Assembly: GCF_963678635.1 (NCBI RefSeq)
Contig: NC_087064.1
Coordinates: forward strand, 65,899,548-65,963,547
DNA: 64,000 nucleotides
Reading direction: 5' to 3'
Source of the DNA: Symsagittifera roscoffensis
Taxonomy: Eukaryota; Xenacoelomorpha; Acoela; Convolutidae
Shown: positions 13,601 through 28,600 of the stretch, piece after piece
Layout: the number at the start of each line of letters is the position of its first letter
Numbering within the stretch: position 1 is the first letter of the stretch
Position numbers and translations under genes: made by a program
Notes under the pieces: generated by a model
The model's database searches: none
The model's input: only the letters and a program-made list of their open reading frames with translations
What the model was told of the DNA's origin: nothing

Positions 13601-16600
13601 GGGGTTAATCGAAAAGTTTTGAAAGTTTTTTATAAGGTCGATCAATTTGATTGTCCGAGCTATCCAAAAACACTGTAAGAACCTTAGTTTGCCAAAATTT
13701 TTCTGAACTGCAGGAAAGCTTTTCAAAAAACAGGCCAAAAAAGGTGATTTTACGCACTTTTTGGAAAAATTTTGCAACCAGAATTGAGGAAGAAAAAAGC
13801 AGTCACCCCACCCCCCCCCTCTACCCGCTACTGATTCAGGAGCAGATTAACGATTTTCTCGAGAGGGCGAGGCGGATTTTTAAAAAAAGTGCTCTCTCGG
13901 GGGGGTTTCAGAAGGTGCTTCTCGGGGGAGGGGGGAGGTGATTTTGTCAGCCTTCTTTTTTCAAATTGATTCTCTGAGCTCTCCCAAGACCTAGTTTTGG
14001 GTCTTGGTTTTACTATAGAGATCTTGTTTTGACCAAATTCTCTGTGCCGGCAAAATTTGGGGAAAAAAAAACAGGTCAAAAAAGCGTTTTTAGAAATTTT
14101 TTGGCGCGTTTCCCTTCAAAATATATACTCGCGCCAGAGGCGTCTTTACAAAAATTTTAGGGTCCGTCAGCCAAAAATGGATATTTCAAATCGACAAGGG
14201 ATCTCAAATCGTCTAAGTTGAAAGGTAGTATTTATTGCCAAAAGCACCTCTGGAAAATTTAGGTTCGGTCAGCCAAATATGGATGACTTAAAATAGTACC
14301 AAAGGGGGGTATTATCCTGCCTTGTCAGGCACGTTTTGGATAATTTAGCTACACCGAAAAAATCAAATACGTTATGACGCACGACTCAACTGCTTTAATT
14401 ATTTTCCTCCTCCTCCCCTCCAGTTCTCGAAATTATTATGATGAGTATTTGCGTTTACATCTGACTTTACATACCATTATATGATCATTATAGTATTGAT
14501 CATGATATGAGTATCAGAGTATCGATGGTATTTCACGTCTGACATTACATAGATCAAAACGAGGTCAATTTTTTCCTCGATAAACATTTTTGCCCGAACG
14601 AAATATAAACAGAACCGAGCAAAACCGAGCCCAGCCGACGTTAAAAATTCGTGAGCCATCGGCCCCTAATTGAAGGTCTAACTTTTCTCCCCCTGTTATG
14701 TCACTCCTTTTCCTGTTGTGCTGTAGAGAAAGTGAGTTTGGAATATGAGTATGCAAAGAATCTGTACAAGATGGGAATGGAACAGACGATTGTGATGGAC
14801 AAGATGTCCCAGACATTCCCTTTCCTGGACATACTGCAGGTAAAAACGACTTTGAATCCTTCTTCCAGAGGGGAATTTAGGGGTGGGGTGGGGGGTTGGT
14901 TTTTTCATTTGTCAAAAAATGAAGTTGTTGTATGACTAAAAATTTTTTTATTATAACTTAAGTGCAGTTTTATACTTTTCTTTCCATTATTTGATTGCGC
15001 TCTTAGTCAAACTTTTAACTTAACTATCTGCTTAAAACAGTCAAGAACCCATGAGTAGATGATGCACTTAATATTTGGAACACAATATGCACTATAGGAT
15101 GTATTGTACAAACGAAAGCGATACCAGGAAAGCATCAAACATCTAAGTTTTGGATTAAAGTTGTTCTCTAGCTCTAGTACATTTGAAAATATGAAACTTG
15201 AAAAGTCTGTGGTTGTTTCCGTCGAAAACTCTATAAAAAACGGAATAGATTGAAAATTTTGAAAACTCGGGTTTTTATGAAACTTTTTTTGTTCATTTTG
15301 TTCAAAATTGAGATTTTCTTTGGCGGATTTATGACCTGTTTGTCTTATTCAAAATTGACAAAAATGCAAAACAATACGATTCTCAAACAATGCGAGCTGC
15401 TTAATGAACTTTTTTTTCTCATTTTGTTTTTGAAAAAAAAACCTATATTATAAATTTAAAGCCATGCTTTTTTGCCGAAGAGCTAAACAAAGTTCAACAA
15501 AAATGTATTTACTATAATTTCAAAAGTTTTTTTTTATTTGCGTGACTCGAATTTTGTCGACCCGTTTTTAAAGCAAACAAATTATACTGGACAAAGTAAT
15601 GACTCGAATTTATTCGTCTGAATTCTTAATAGCTCCTTTGAGAACCAACTTCTTAAATTGAAGACCAGACAACCTTAGCTAAGCTGAGATCAATAGTTAT
15701 AGTGCTGATTTAAGTTAACAGAACACAACTTATAACATTTGAAGATTCAAACGCATTTTTCTCAATTTGGTTTAAGATTAGACAAAAATTGAAGTAAACA
15801 AAATTTGCTCAGATTCCTAACAAGTTAACATGGTGCAATTTGTCCCCGAAATTCTTAACCAAAATTTTACCCCAAAAATGTTTAACTTTGGCAAGAATTA
15901 CGCTGCAACTACAACGTTCATTGTTGAGAAAGATCTAACAAAAAAACTTTTTATACGGCCCCACAAAGCTCTAGAAGGTACATTTGCAAAGATTTGCGTA
16001 AAACGTTTGAAATTTGTTCTAATCAACCAAAAATATGTTCTCTTAAACAGATTTTTGGAAGTTTTAGCTTTTTCAGGCTGTATGAAAGGCCACTTTTATA
16101 AGATATTTTAATTCAATTGGTAGTTTTATAGTAGTAATTCTTGGTAGTAATTCTTGAATAACCAAAAAAATTAAAATGACCCAATTTGACACCATAATAA
16201 TTTTAGTGAAAAGATAAGCAAATTTTATTCTCTTCCTTTTTTGTCTAATCCCAACCCAATTTGAGAAGAAGTCATCACCTTTTGGTAGTTTTTAAGAAAT
16301 CGATTTTTGGCCGACCGACTCTAAAAACTTTCTAAAGGCGCCTTTGGCACCAAGTATATACTAATTTTGAGTGGGGAGCGCGCGCCGAAAAAACGCCATT
16401 TTTTATCAAAATTTTCCAGAAAATGCCAAAAAACGCCTTTTTGGCCTGTTTTTCAAAAATTTTGCCTGCGGCGCACAAATTTCTGCCAAAACAGGGTCGC
16501 TTTAGTGCTTTGGGAGAGCTCGGATAATCAATTTGGTCGACATAAAAAAAAAGGTCGACAAAGTTTTCGAAAATTTTTTGGAAATCCGCCCCCCTCGAGA

Positions 16601-19600
16601 AAATCCTAGATCCGCCCCTGCATGAAGGCTTAAAAAATAAATTCTTACATCCCCTTGCTGATAGCCATTATTGCTCGTTCTGCTACTAGCTTTCCATTGA
16701 AAAAACAACAGAAAAGCCCAACTGCAAACAAACATCAGGTTTACAAATAATATTTAAATATTTAAAACTTTACTTGTTCTTAAAAATTGGGTTCCCCAAT
16801 AAAAAAAAATCCTCTCACAGCTCACCTTAGCAAAATTACATTTTCAACAAAGCTTGAACACACAATCAGTTTACATTAAGAGTAGCCGGATGCTGAGTAA
16901 GTGGCAGAAAAAAATTCAACCACTTTAACAAAAGCCTTCGCGACAAATAACTTTTTCAAATGGTATGTTTTTGTGCACAAGGAGACAAAAAGAAAAAATA
17001 AATTCAAGAAATTTTAACTACTCCATCATAATTGACTACAGTTTTCTTCAAAGAACAAAAAACAAAACAAATTCCATCACCTTTCATATTTTTTGCAGCA
17101 GTTTTGTCAAAAAAATTTTCGAAAAGTTTTTTTTGACAATGAAGCGCTAAATCAAATTTCAGAAAAATGCAGTAAATTACGTTTTTCAAAACCTAACTTA
17201 CCAGTTTTCCTGTTACTAAAAACTGTTACCCGCTGGCCTAAAATACAAAAACATCCAACTTTTTTTTCTCAACACTGAGCGACTTGAAATGCTTTTCGAT
17301 GATAAATCTCCCGACCCATTCTGATAAATTTTTAGTGCTATTATTGCCTGAAAAAAAGTCTTGAAATAATTAAAACACATACCGGAGACAGAATTCCTCC
17401 CCATTTTTAGTGATTAGGACTAAATAGACAACTCTGAAAAATTTAATGTAACGTATTGAAAAATAGACTGCTAACAAAAATCGTCTAGATTAACTCACCC
17501 AACTGGGTTATTAAATTATAATACAGCACGGGCAAAAAAAAATCTCTATATTGATTCGGTTCAATTTTTTTGACGTTCGAAGAAAATGGAATAATTATGA
17601 TAGGTGTGGTTTTAATATTTCATTTTCGACGATCGAAGTAATAGTTTTTAACAAAAATAATTTGTCCCAGTGTTTGCTTACATTTGGCGTGGATGACATT
17701 CATTTTTATGGATGCGCATAAATTTGTACTTTCAAGTTTACTTTTTTGTTTAAAAATTATATAGACATTTTAATCGCTTTATATCAAAACGGTATTTGAT
17801 TCATCATTCGAACTTTATAACTTCTATAGGCTTTGCTAACATTTCGAAAACTCCATAAAGGAAATTTATCGGAAATAATTGGACCGGCAACAAAATGGGA
17901 AAACATTTTGTATTGAGATGGGTTTTTTTAATTTTTTTTGGAATACGAAATCTAGCAAATTGAATCTTGCGACCAGCTTGACGCCTTCTTAATCGTAGTT
18001 TGATTGATAAATGAATATTGATGACAACTGACAACATTTTTCATCTTTAACAAGAATTTTCGGTTTGAAGTTCTGTTTGTTAGTCCATTTTAGAGCGAGC
18101 AAAGCCAGTGAGCCACGAATGAGTAGAGTAACAAACTTTTAAGTAAACCATAAAACATTGCGATAGACAGTTAACTTAACAGTTTTTCTCTCTACTTATT
18201 TGTGGCTCACTGGCTTTACTTGCTCTGAAATGGACTTTTCAGAACAAAATTTTTCAAACAAAGTCTCTCGTTATAGAATAAAAAATTCTATCATTAATTT
18301 CAAATTATCGATCAAAGTACGATTAAAAGGGCGGTGACCTGGTCTATCAATAAACCCTATTTGGCGTTTATTTTAGTTGCTAGTTTTCGCATGCCAAACA
18401 AAAAGTTCAATACAAAATTTTCTCGTGCTTTGTTGGGGGGTCAGTTGTTTCATAGTAAAAGGTAGTTTTGAGGTTTCATTTGGTGATTTTCTGTCATAAA
18501 AAATTCAATAATTCTGAAAACAAAATTGATAAATAGCTTTATAGAGCCTAGCCTGATGTGATTGGAAACTTATGTGCCTTTACCACAGCAAGCGATACTT
18601 CTTGTTTTTATTAAGTATTCAAGTTTTTCTAAGTTTCCTAACTGAAAAAAGTCCAGTTTTTCTTATAACTTTTAGAATCTCTCTGCGAATGAGAAGGACT
18701 TTGCGGTGAACCTACAAGGCACATGTGAGAAGTTGATGCGAAAGGAGTTCGTGGATCCCCTGAAAGCCAGAATCCAGGACTTCGAGGAGGTGACAAATGA
18801 GTTGAGGAGGGAGTGGCAGCGGAAACAGGCCTACTACGATAAGGCCAAGGAAAATAGGTGAGCACATAATTATTAGAGATTTTTCAATCTTGGCACTTTT
18901 TCAGTTTCCCACCCTCTCAGTTTCCCACCACTATAAAAAACTAATCAAAAACTGTTCACATAGCAATTTGCTTGAAATAAATTTATAAAATTGTTCACCT
19001 GTTCACAGATTTTGCTGCAGTTTTTAATATGAAAAGTCATTTTAAATCAAAAGACCTTCAAAAAACTTTTTTATATTGAATTTCAGAAAAAAAATTAAAG
19101 GGGGGACTGGAGAAGAGTCCCATTCTTTTTTTAAACAAATAAGTCTAATTGTCTCATTATTTTTTATAGTAGTATATCACTGTGTGGCTTTTTTCCTCCC
19201 CCTCCACCTGCATATTCTTATAAGATATAATTTTGATCGCGGATTCTGATTGTAACAAAAACTTTCATGCAAACTAATTAAGTTTTGATAAGAACACTTG
19301 GTTTTTATACTCGCCTGACCTTATAAAATCCACCGTTACTCTATAAAAAAGGTGTTTAAGGTGGGGGAAAAGGGAAAAAGGGAAAAAGGAAAAAGAACCC
19401 GCTGTGTATATCAATTTACTACAAAAACAACAAAACAAGCATGTCGTCATTCATAATAATTACAAGATATTTTCCAAGTCCGTGTCTTCTATGTTTTCTG
19501 ACAAAAAAAATCGTCATATTTCTAGAAAAATTTTTTTGCTATTACTGAGAGAAAACTTCAGTTCTGACAATCAAATATAGATAAACCTCTAGAATGTCAT

Positions 19601-22600
19601 CTACCCCAACCCCCGGATAGTTTTGAAACACAATTTTCTTGCGGTAGTTCATTATAATATGCGTTTGTTGTTTATAGCAAAGAGACCTACAATAAGTACT
19701 ACAGTGCTAGTCTTGCATACGAGAAAGAAGTGGGTCGAATCCCGGCTGCAGAAAGGGCCAGGATAGCGGAGAAAGAGGGCGCCAAGAACAGGTAAGACAA
19801 CTGAATATTGAGTTTTAGCTAACGAGATTAAAACGCCCCTCCCCTCCCCTCCTCCCCTCCACTCCCCTCCCCCATCTTTACCCGACACCCGAACCCCCAA
19901 TCTCCTTCAGATGCATCAAGTTCAAATCTTCAACCCCAATAATTTGGGAAACATTTTTTGGAATGATTTAGGCGTACCTAAAAAAAACAAGACTGCTCCT
20001 ATGTCAGAGAAAAGCCCTGAATGTTCTGACTGCTTTTTTTTGGTCTCCGATAGTTACTGGCGAAAAAAATGTATTCTAAACTATAAATATTGGACGGTCA
20101 ATATCAAATATACAATGTTATAAAATGCTATATCATACAGTGCTGATTTAAACTATCCGGACAAAACAAACAAGTTTTTATAATTTCAAACACGTTTTTC
20201 TCAAATTGGGGTAGGATTAGAAAAAAAAAAGAAAATAAAATATGATTATAATTCCACCAAAATTGTTATCATGCAATTATTCTCAAAATTCTTACACAAA
20301 TTTTTATCCAAAAAAAACTCATTTTTAGCTTTTTTCATTAAAAAAAAAAGATTACACTGAAGCTAACATATTTATTGATTGGAAAGTTATATCAAAAAGT
20401 AGCCCAAAGTTCTAGAAAGAAAAAAGTTCGAATATGTTAAGATAATGAAATCAACATTTTTAGCTAAAGACAAAATTAAAGCGTTTTGCTCAAGTTTTTG
20501 GAAATTTTAGCTTTCTAGAATTTTGTTGCTGAGTGATAGGCTACTTTTGATGTAATTTTCTAATCAATTAGTTTGAAAAAACGTGTTATAAATTTCAAAT
20601 GTTGCGTCCGGTTAATTTAAATTGTCACTGTTTTAATAATTCAGGAAAAAATATGATCAATTAGTTTGCCTGATTACATTTTGAAACAATTTTTGAGCTG
20701 GATAATACTTTGTGTTACGGCTTCAGCGTCATATAAAAAAAATTCGATCTAGAAATGAGCTGGTTACGCAGGCTGAGCGGGCATTTAGGTTAATGCTTAG
20801 CACAACCGCTTGAAACAACTGGATTCCTGGTTTGATAACCACTCTGCCTTCAAAAGCCACTAAAAATATGTTATTCCTCTTTTTTCGAAAATTGGAATAA
20901 AAGGAAAATTATTATTTTTTAATTTTTTGGAAAAGTACATTCTTGAAGTGAAAATTCATAGCTTAATTAAGCAAATTATTAATAATCACAGTTCATGTTA
21001 TCGAGCTATATGCAGATTCCAATTTGTCAAAGTCAACTTTGAGAAAAGCTTATTTCAAAAATGCAGTGCAAAAAGGGTTTATACTAGGACGGGAAAATAT
21101 ATTTTTATATGTTTTTCCTAATTTGGCTCCGTAAATTAGCTATCTTTTTTGAAGAAGAAGTTCATGATGTCGAAAAAGGGCACATTTTACCCAGCAGTTG
21201 ATTTTGTTTTCAAGTTACATTACCTTTTGTTCTTTTTTCTTTGATCCTGCAATAGCTTATGCTAACGTTTCAGGAAAAACGAAACATTTTGAGAAAAAAA
21301 CCATAGTACCATAGTAATTAAAAAGGCGAGTGATACTTCGCCTATCAGATGATAAGTCAAACACAAGATTCTAAAATATGACTCCGAATAGCAGTAAAAT
21401 TCGATTCGGTGCCTCCCACGCGGATGACTTTTTAGAATAAGATTTGGAACCTGAATCACAACTGTTAGAGCTTAAAACAAAATTTGATTCATCATATACT
21501 AAATAAACTAACTTTCCAAACATTTTGAGGCCTCCATATATTTAAATTCAACAAACAAGACTGCTCGTATCAGGGCGAAGCCGGATTAAAACGGATTAAA
21601 TCTCCGCCTACGTGTTGATAGCACGAAATATATCACGCGTTAATTGTCCCAAAATGGCGTTTTGATAACCCGCATAAAAATTGAGCAATAATCACATGTG
21701 AAATAACTTTTAAGTTTGGGCTCAAGACAACGGTACCTTTCGAATGATAATGGCTAGTTAAAAAATTGAAACTTGTCGGGAGGAAAAAATCACCCGAGCA
21801 CAAAAAGTCCGTCACTTTCCTCGAAGGTAATAGTAGTAGATAAATATGCTTTAAATTTTGAATTCTGCTGAACCTTAAAACAAGAAAGACTGCTCGTACA
21901 ATTCCGACTGTCTTTTAAGGTCTATGAAGCAGTGTTCGCTTTAAAAAAAAGATGAATTTTTTGAAAAAAAAAAACGAAAACTTGAGTTTTTTTTCAAATC
22001 ATCCCTCCACACGCCATATGATATACAAAATGATATATTTAGCTCTTAATAACTTAAAAATTAAGACAAATAACTAAATTTAATCATTTTGGAACAATTT
22101 CAATCAGGGGTTAAATCTCCGCTTACGCGTTAAAAACGCTAAATATATCGCAAGTTAATTGTCTGAAATTGGCCGTATTGGCAATATTTAAACCCTCAAA
22201 ACTCAAAGAAAAATGATCACAGTAATTTTTTTTAAGTTTGAGCTCAAGACAACGCTACCTTTTGGCTGATCTGAAAAACAAAATTCCGTCGAAATTTTTT
22301 GGTTAAAAAGTCGAAATTTGTCTGAAGAAAAAAACCACCTCGAGCACAAATATTCCGTTACTGTCCTAACAAAAATGCAAACAAAAACTGTTCGACTTTA
22401 AATGAAGCCTCGGTCTTGTCTATTTTTTGCTAATATTGATTGCTCAAAAGTTGGTACCCTTCCTGTGACTATGAGAAACCTTCTTTCATCGGAAACACGA
22501 CTGAAAAAGTTTTCTTGTGATTTGAAAACCAAAAGTTCACTTGTTTGCTGTGAGATTACTTACAGTGGCCCGGAAAAAGCATCTGGCATCATTTGAACGC

Positions 22601-25600
22601 AGTAGTAACTTTTAAATTCGAGAAATAAACTCAATTTTTTCCAAAAAGTAATCACAGATAACATGTTGGAGCAATAACTGTGAAACCGATTGATCTGATT
22701 CATGGAAAAATCAAATCATTGATAAATCGTGATTTCAACCACGCAGTTTCAGAAAACATCGTTTGAGACATCAAATGGCGTATCAGTTTTGCTTTCTTCG
22801 GGTTGCGATTTAAGACTTTGAACAAAAATACAAAAATTTTAGTTCAGTATCAAGACAATTGTCTGAAATTTTGCAAGGAGGTTATCACACCACCAATGTA
22901 GTAAGTTTGAGGGCTGAAAATTTAATTTTGTTTGCCGAGAGTTTCCTTATTGCTATAGAAGAACTAAACATTCTATGAAACTTGCATACTAACAAATTGT
23001 CCAACCGAGTCGGTTTAGCAATCAGCGATAATCATAATTGATTATGTTGTATCTCTAACTAATATAACATTAAATCAGTTATCTTGCGTCCGGGGTTTTC
23101 AGAAAATTTAGCGACAAAAACCGCTTTAGGGGTTTTGATTTAAGGATTCCCAGAAACAACGCTTAAGGTTTTGGTTTTAGGTTCCACGAAATTATTTTTT
23201 GCTACTTGCATACTCTTTTCGCACTGGAGTCATGGATATCAATCAATTATAAAAGACTCTTAGTGACAAAAATATTGGACAAAACAATCGATTATGAAGG
23301 CCAGTTTTGAAACGTAAATCCATTTTTAACGGATTCGAATCGATTTTTTGCACAATGAAATAATCCATATTAATCGAATTTTCTTCCATCATAATTTTTT
23401 TGTTTTCTATCCACGAAAATCCATTTTACTTAATTGTTTGTTAGCAGAAAAATTGATTTTTCAATTTTTTTTTTTGCAAATCTATGAAAAATCAACAACA
23501 ATTTTCAACTATATGTTAAAAAACATGAAACAAAAAAAAACAAAATCAGTGCACAAAATAATGTTTTTTTTTCTTGTTGCTCTTTTAGTGACGGGGGTAA
23601 ACTGGGGAGGGGACCTGGGATGGGAAGGGGGAGGGGTAAACTGGAGAGGGGGAAAAGGAGGTGGTAGAGAAATGGGGAGGAAGAACTGAGGGGGAAAAAT
23701 CGGGGGTGTCAGCTCATCCCGCCCATTCAACGATTTATCTCCTTCAACCATTAAATACTCCCTTCGTTCAACCATTGAAGTAGTTACTTGAGGTAGTGGG
23801 CAAATGGCGACACTAAGCATCAGTGAATAGCGATCCTAACTCTGGCGATGATTAAAAAAACGATTGAAAAAATGCAGTGCAAAAAGGGTTTATACTAGGA
23901 CGGGAAAATATATTTTTATATGTTTTTCCTAATTTGGCTCCGTAAATTAGCTATCTTTTTTGAAGAAGAAGTTCATGATGTCGAAAAAGGGCACATTTTA
24001 CCCAGCAGTTGATTTTGTTTTCAAGTTACATTACCTTTTGTTCTTTTTTCTTTGATCCTGCAATAGCTTATGCTAACGTTTCAGGAAAAACGAAACATTT
24101 TGAGAAAAAAACCATAGTACCATAGTAATTAAAAAGGCGAGTGATACTTCGCCTATCAGATGATAAGTCAAACACAAGATTCTAAAATATGACTCCGAAT
24201 AGCAGTAAAATTCGATTCGGTGCCTCCCACGCGGATGACTTTTTAGAATAAGATTTGGAACCTGAATCACAACTGTTAGAGCTTAAAACAAAATTTGATT
24301 CATCATATACTAAATAAACTAACTTTCCAAACATTTTGAGGCCTCCATATATTTAAATTCAACAAACAAGACTGCTCGTATCAGGGCGAAGCCGGATTAA
24401 AACGGATTAAATCTCCGCCTACGTGTTGATAGCACGAAATATATCACGCGTTAATTGTCCCAAAATGGCATTTTGATAACCCGCATAAAAATTGAGCAAT
24501 AATCACATGTGAAATAACTTTTAAGTTTGGGCTCAAGACAACGGTACCTTTCGAATGATAATGGCTAGTTAAAAAATTGAAACTTGTCGGGAGGAAAAAA
24601 TCACCCGAGCACAAAAAGTCCGTCACTTTCCTCGAAGGTAATAGTAGTAGATAAATATGCTTTAAATTTTGAATTCTGCTGAACCTTAAAACAAGAAAGA
24701 CTGCTCGTACAATTCCGACTGTCTTTTAAGGTCTATGAAGCAGTGTTCGCTTTAAAAAAAAGATGAATTTTTTGAAAAAAAAATACGAAAACTTGAGTTT
24801 TTTTTCAAATCATCCCTCCACACGCCATATGATATACAAAATGATATATTTAGCTCTTAATAACTTAAAAATTAAGACAAATAACTAAATTTAATCATTT
24901 TGGAACAATTTCAATCAGGGGTTAAATCTCCGCTTACGCGTTAAAAACGCTAAATATATCGCAAGTTAATTGTCTGAAATTGGCCGTATTGGCAATATTT
25001 AAACCCTCAAAACTCAAAGAAAAATGATCACAGTAATTTTTTTTAAGTTTGAGCTCAAGACAACGCTACCTTTTGGCTGATCTGAAAAACAAAATTCCGT
25101 CGAAATTTTTTGGTTAAAAAGTCGAAATTTGTCTGAAGAAAAAAACCACCTCGAGCACAAATATTCCGTTACTGTCCTAACAAAAATGCAAACAAAAACT
25201 GTTCGACTTTAAATGAAGCCTCGGTCTTGTCTATTTTTTGCTAATATTGATTGCTCAAAAGTTGGTACCCTTCCTGTGACTATGAGAAACCTTCTTTCAT
25301 CGGAAACACGACTGAAAAAGTTTTCTTGTGATTTGAAAACCAAAAGTTCACTTGTTTGCTGTGAGATTACTTACAGTGGCCCGGAAAAAGCATCTGGCAT
25401 CATTTGAACGCAGTAGTAACTTTTAAATTCGAGAAATAAACTCAATTTTTTCCAAAAAGTAATCACAGATAACATGTTGGAGCAATAACTGTGAAACCGA
25501 TTGATCTGATTCATGGAAAAATCAAATCATTGATAAATCGTGATTTCAACCACGCAGTTTCAGAAAACATCGTTTGAGACATCAAATGGCGTATCAGTTT

Positions 25601-28600
25601 TGCTTTCTTCGGGTTGTGATTTAAGACTTTGAACAAAAATACAAAAATTTTAGTTCAGTATCAAGACAATTGTCTGAAATTTTGCAAGGAGGTTATCACA
25701 CCACCAATGTAGTAAGTTTGAGGGCTGAAAATTTAACTTTGTTTGCCGAGAGTTTCCTTATTGCTATAGAAGAACTAAACATTCTATGCAACTTGCATAC
25801 TAACAAATTGTCCAACCGAGTCGGTTTAGCAATCAGCGATAATCATAATTGATTATGTTGTATCTCTAACTAATATAACATTAAATCAGTTATCTTGCGT
25901 CCGGGGTTTTCAGAAAATTTAGCGACAAAAACCGCTTTAGGGGTTTTGATTTAAGGATTCCCAGAAACAACGCTTAAGGTTTTGGTTTTAGGTTCCACGA
26001 AATTATTTTTTGCTACCTGCATACTCTTTTCGCACTGGAGTCATGGATATCAATCAATTATAAAAGACTCTTAGTGACAAAAATATTGGACAAAACAATC
26101 GATTATGAAGGCCAGTTTTGAAACGTAAATCCATTTTTAACGGATTCGAATCGATTTTTTGCACAATGAAATAATCCATATTAATCGAATTTTCTTCCAT
26201 CATAATTTTTTTGTTTTCTATCCACGAAAATCCATTTTACTTAATTGTTTGTTAGCAGAAAAATTGATTTTTCAATTTTTTTTTTTTTGCAAATCTATGA
26301 AAAATCAACAACAATTTTCAACTATATGTTAAAAAACATGAAACAAAAAAAAACAAAATCAGTGCACAAAATAATGTTTTTTTTTCTTGTTGCTCTTTTA
26401 GTGACGGGGGTAAACTGGGGAGGGGACCTGGGATGGGAAGGGGGAGGGGTAAACTGGAGAGGGGGAAAAGGAGGTGGTAGAGAAATGGGGAGGAAGAACT
26501 GAGGGGGAAAAATCGGGGGTGTCAGCTCATCCCGCCCATTCAACGATTTATCTCCTTCAACCATTAAATACTCCCTTCGTTCAACCATTGAAGTAGTTAC
26601 TTGAGGTAGTGGGCAAATGGCGACACTAAGCATCAGTGAATAGCGATCCTAACTCTGGCGATGATTAAAAAAACGATTGAAAAAATTGTGTAACTGCCAA
26701 ATTGAAAAAAAAAGAAAACATTTTAAAATATAAAATATTATGTGAAAACTAAAAGTAGCAAATGCAAAAAATAACTTTGCAACTGGAAATTTTATCAATA
26801 ACATTGGAAAAAAAACTAATTTAATGGGTTATAACCGATTATAATGGATTATATTGATATAAAAATTATTGGGACTATGATTCATCTTCAATCGATTATA
26901 ATCGATTATATTTGAAAATTATTGGGACTGACAATAGCAATCCAATATATTTTGTTGATCATCCATGTTATTTCGAAGTCCCACAACTTCGAAGTCACAC
27001 ATTGAAGATATTAACTTTCTGAGTTCAAATATAAAAAGATATTTCACCTCCAGTTATTTTTTGTAAAGTTCTGGGGGTTTGAAAAATGCCAAATTTGCCA
27101 TGTTTTGGACTAGATTATGCGCGCTTTGAAGAGTTTATTCGTAATGCTGAGAGCGAACGCGAATTATTTATGCGTGGCAAATTATCCCGCACAACAAAAT
27201 CATTCCAAATTGACTTGAGGCTAGCTGATTGGTCGTATTAATTTTGTTCGACTCAAAATTTTACACTTCGATATTGTCCAAAATGTATACTTTTTCAATC
27301 CTTTCTTTTCCCAAAAACTATTCGATATGAATGAAAGATCAGTGGGAACATTCAGGGCTGGGCCCGAATATGCGAGCAGTCTTGTTGAGATTAAACAATT
27401 GGTTTAGTTGGAAAAGTCGGTGAATCTCCTTAGTACGACCAGAGTGTGAATACTTATTGTGATCATTGTTAGTTGGTTATTGTTCCGACTTTCAAAAAAG
27501 TGACGGAATATTTTGTACTCGAGTTTGTTTTTGCTCCGCTCCAGACAAACTTCGATTTTTAACTGGCAATTTTTGAAGGAATTCGTTTATATCTTTTGAG
27601 AAATTCTGTTGCCTTGAGCTCCAATTTTAAAATTTTTTATTTTGTAACCTTTTTTTGTAAAGTTGTAGGGCGTTAAAGATGGCCAACTTGGTCAGATTGG
27701 GACAATTATTGACCGAGGTATTTCATCAAAAGCTCAAAAAAAAGAAATTTTGATACAGGGGTGGATCTAGGATTTTCTCGAGGGGGGGGGGGCGGATTTT
27801 CAAAAAATTTTGACGACCTTTTTTTTAGGTGAACCAAATTGATTTTTCGAGCTCACCCAAAGCACTGTTTTGCCCCTATTTTGGCTAAATTTTCTGTGCC
27901 GCAGGCAAATTTTTGAAAAAACAGTCAAAAAAGCCGTTTTTGGGCACTTTTTGAAAAATTTTGACAAAAAAATCGCGTTTTTTTTTGGCGCGCGCTCCCC
28001 CTCAAAGTTAATATAAAGTTTAGAGTCGGTCGGCCAAAAATGGATTTCTGAAAAAGTATCAAAGGGGGGACCCTTTGGGTCGGCAGGGGGTCAAATCCCT
28101 GAGGGGGAGGGGGCGTCCGGCCCCCACCCCCCCTAAATCCGCCCCTGTTTTCATATATGTTTTGAAAATTTCATGGTTTTTCTTAAAACAACCAATTTTT
28201 ATCGAATTTATTTAGTAGCCAGAACAGAACGTTCATCCCATCACCTTAATACGAGCAGTTTTAGTGAGACTAGTATGGTAGTCTGCTACAATATAATCTG
28301 CTAGTAGTCTGCTAGAATATAACATTGATTGTGAAAATAATCAGTTGTATATTTGTTATTAGGGCGTGGACAGAGTACAGGATAGCGAGGGATGAACAGA
28401 AGAAGGCGTGGAGTGAGTTGTGCAGCAAAAGACAGTGGGTACTCACCTCCACTCTCAATGTCGTCTGGCAGGTCACAAAAACCACCATACATTATATAAT
28501 ACTAGCCAATTCACAAAAAATAGTTTGAAAAGTGGTCGATAAAAAAACATTATTCGCTACTTTCTGATTTGTTTTTCGTTCAGATAACATCCATGGTCCA

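Noticed and set aside
19728-19760. tRNA B-box-like GGTCGAATCC
   Set aside because: It lies inside a confirmed coding exon and no cloverleaf can be drawn around it.
23509-23820. Proline-rich minus-strand ORF, duplicated at 26322-26633
   Set aside because: Its proline run comes from the G-rich minisatellite on the + strand; no start context or family resemblance.
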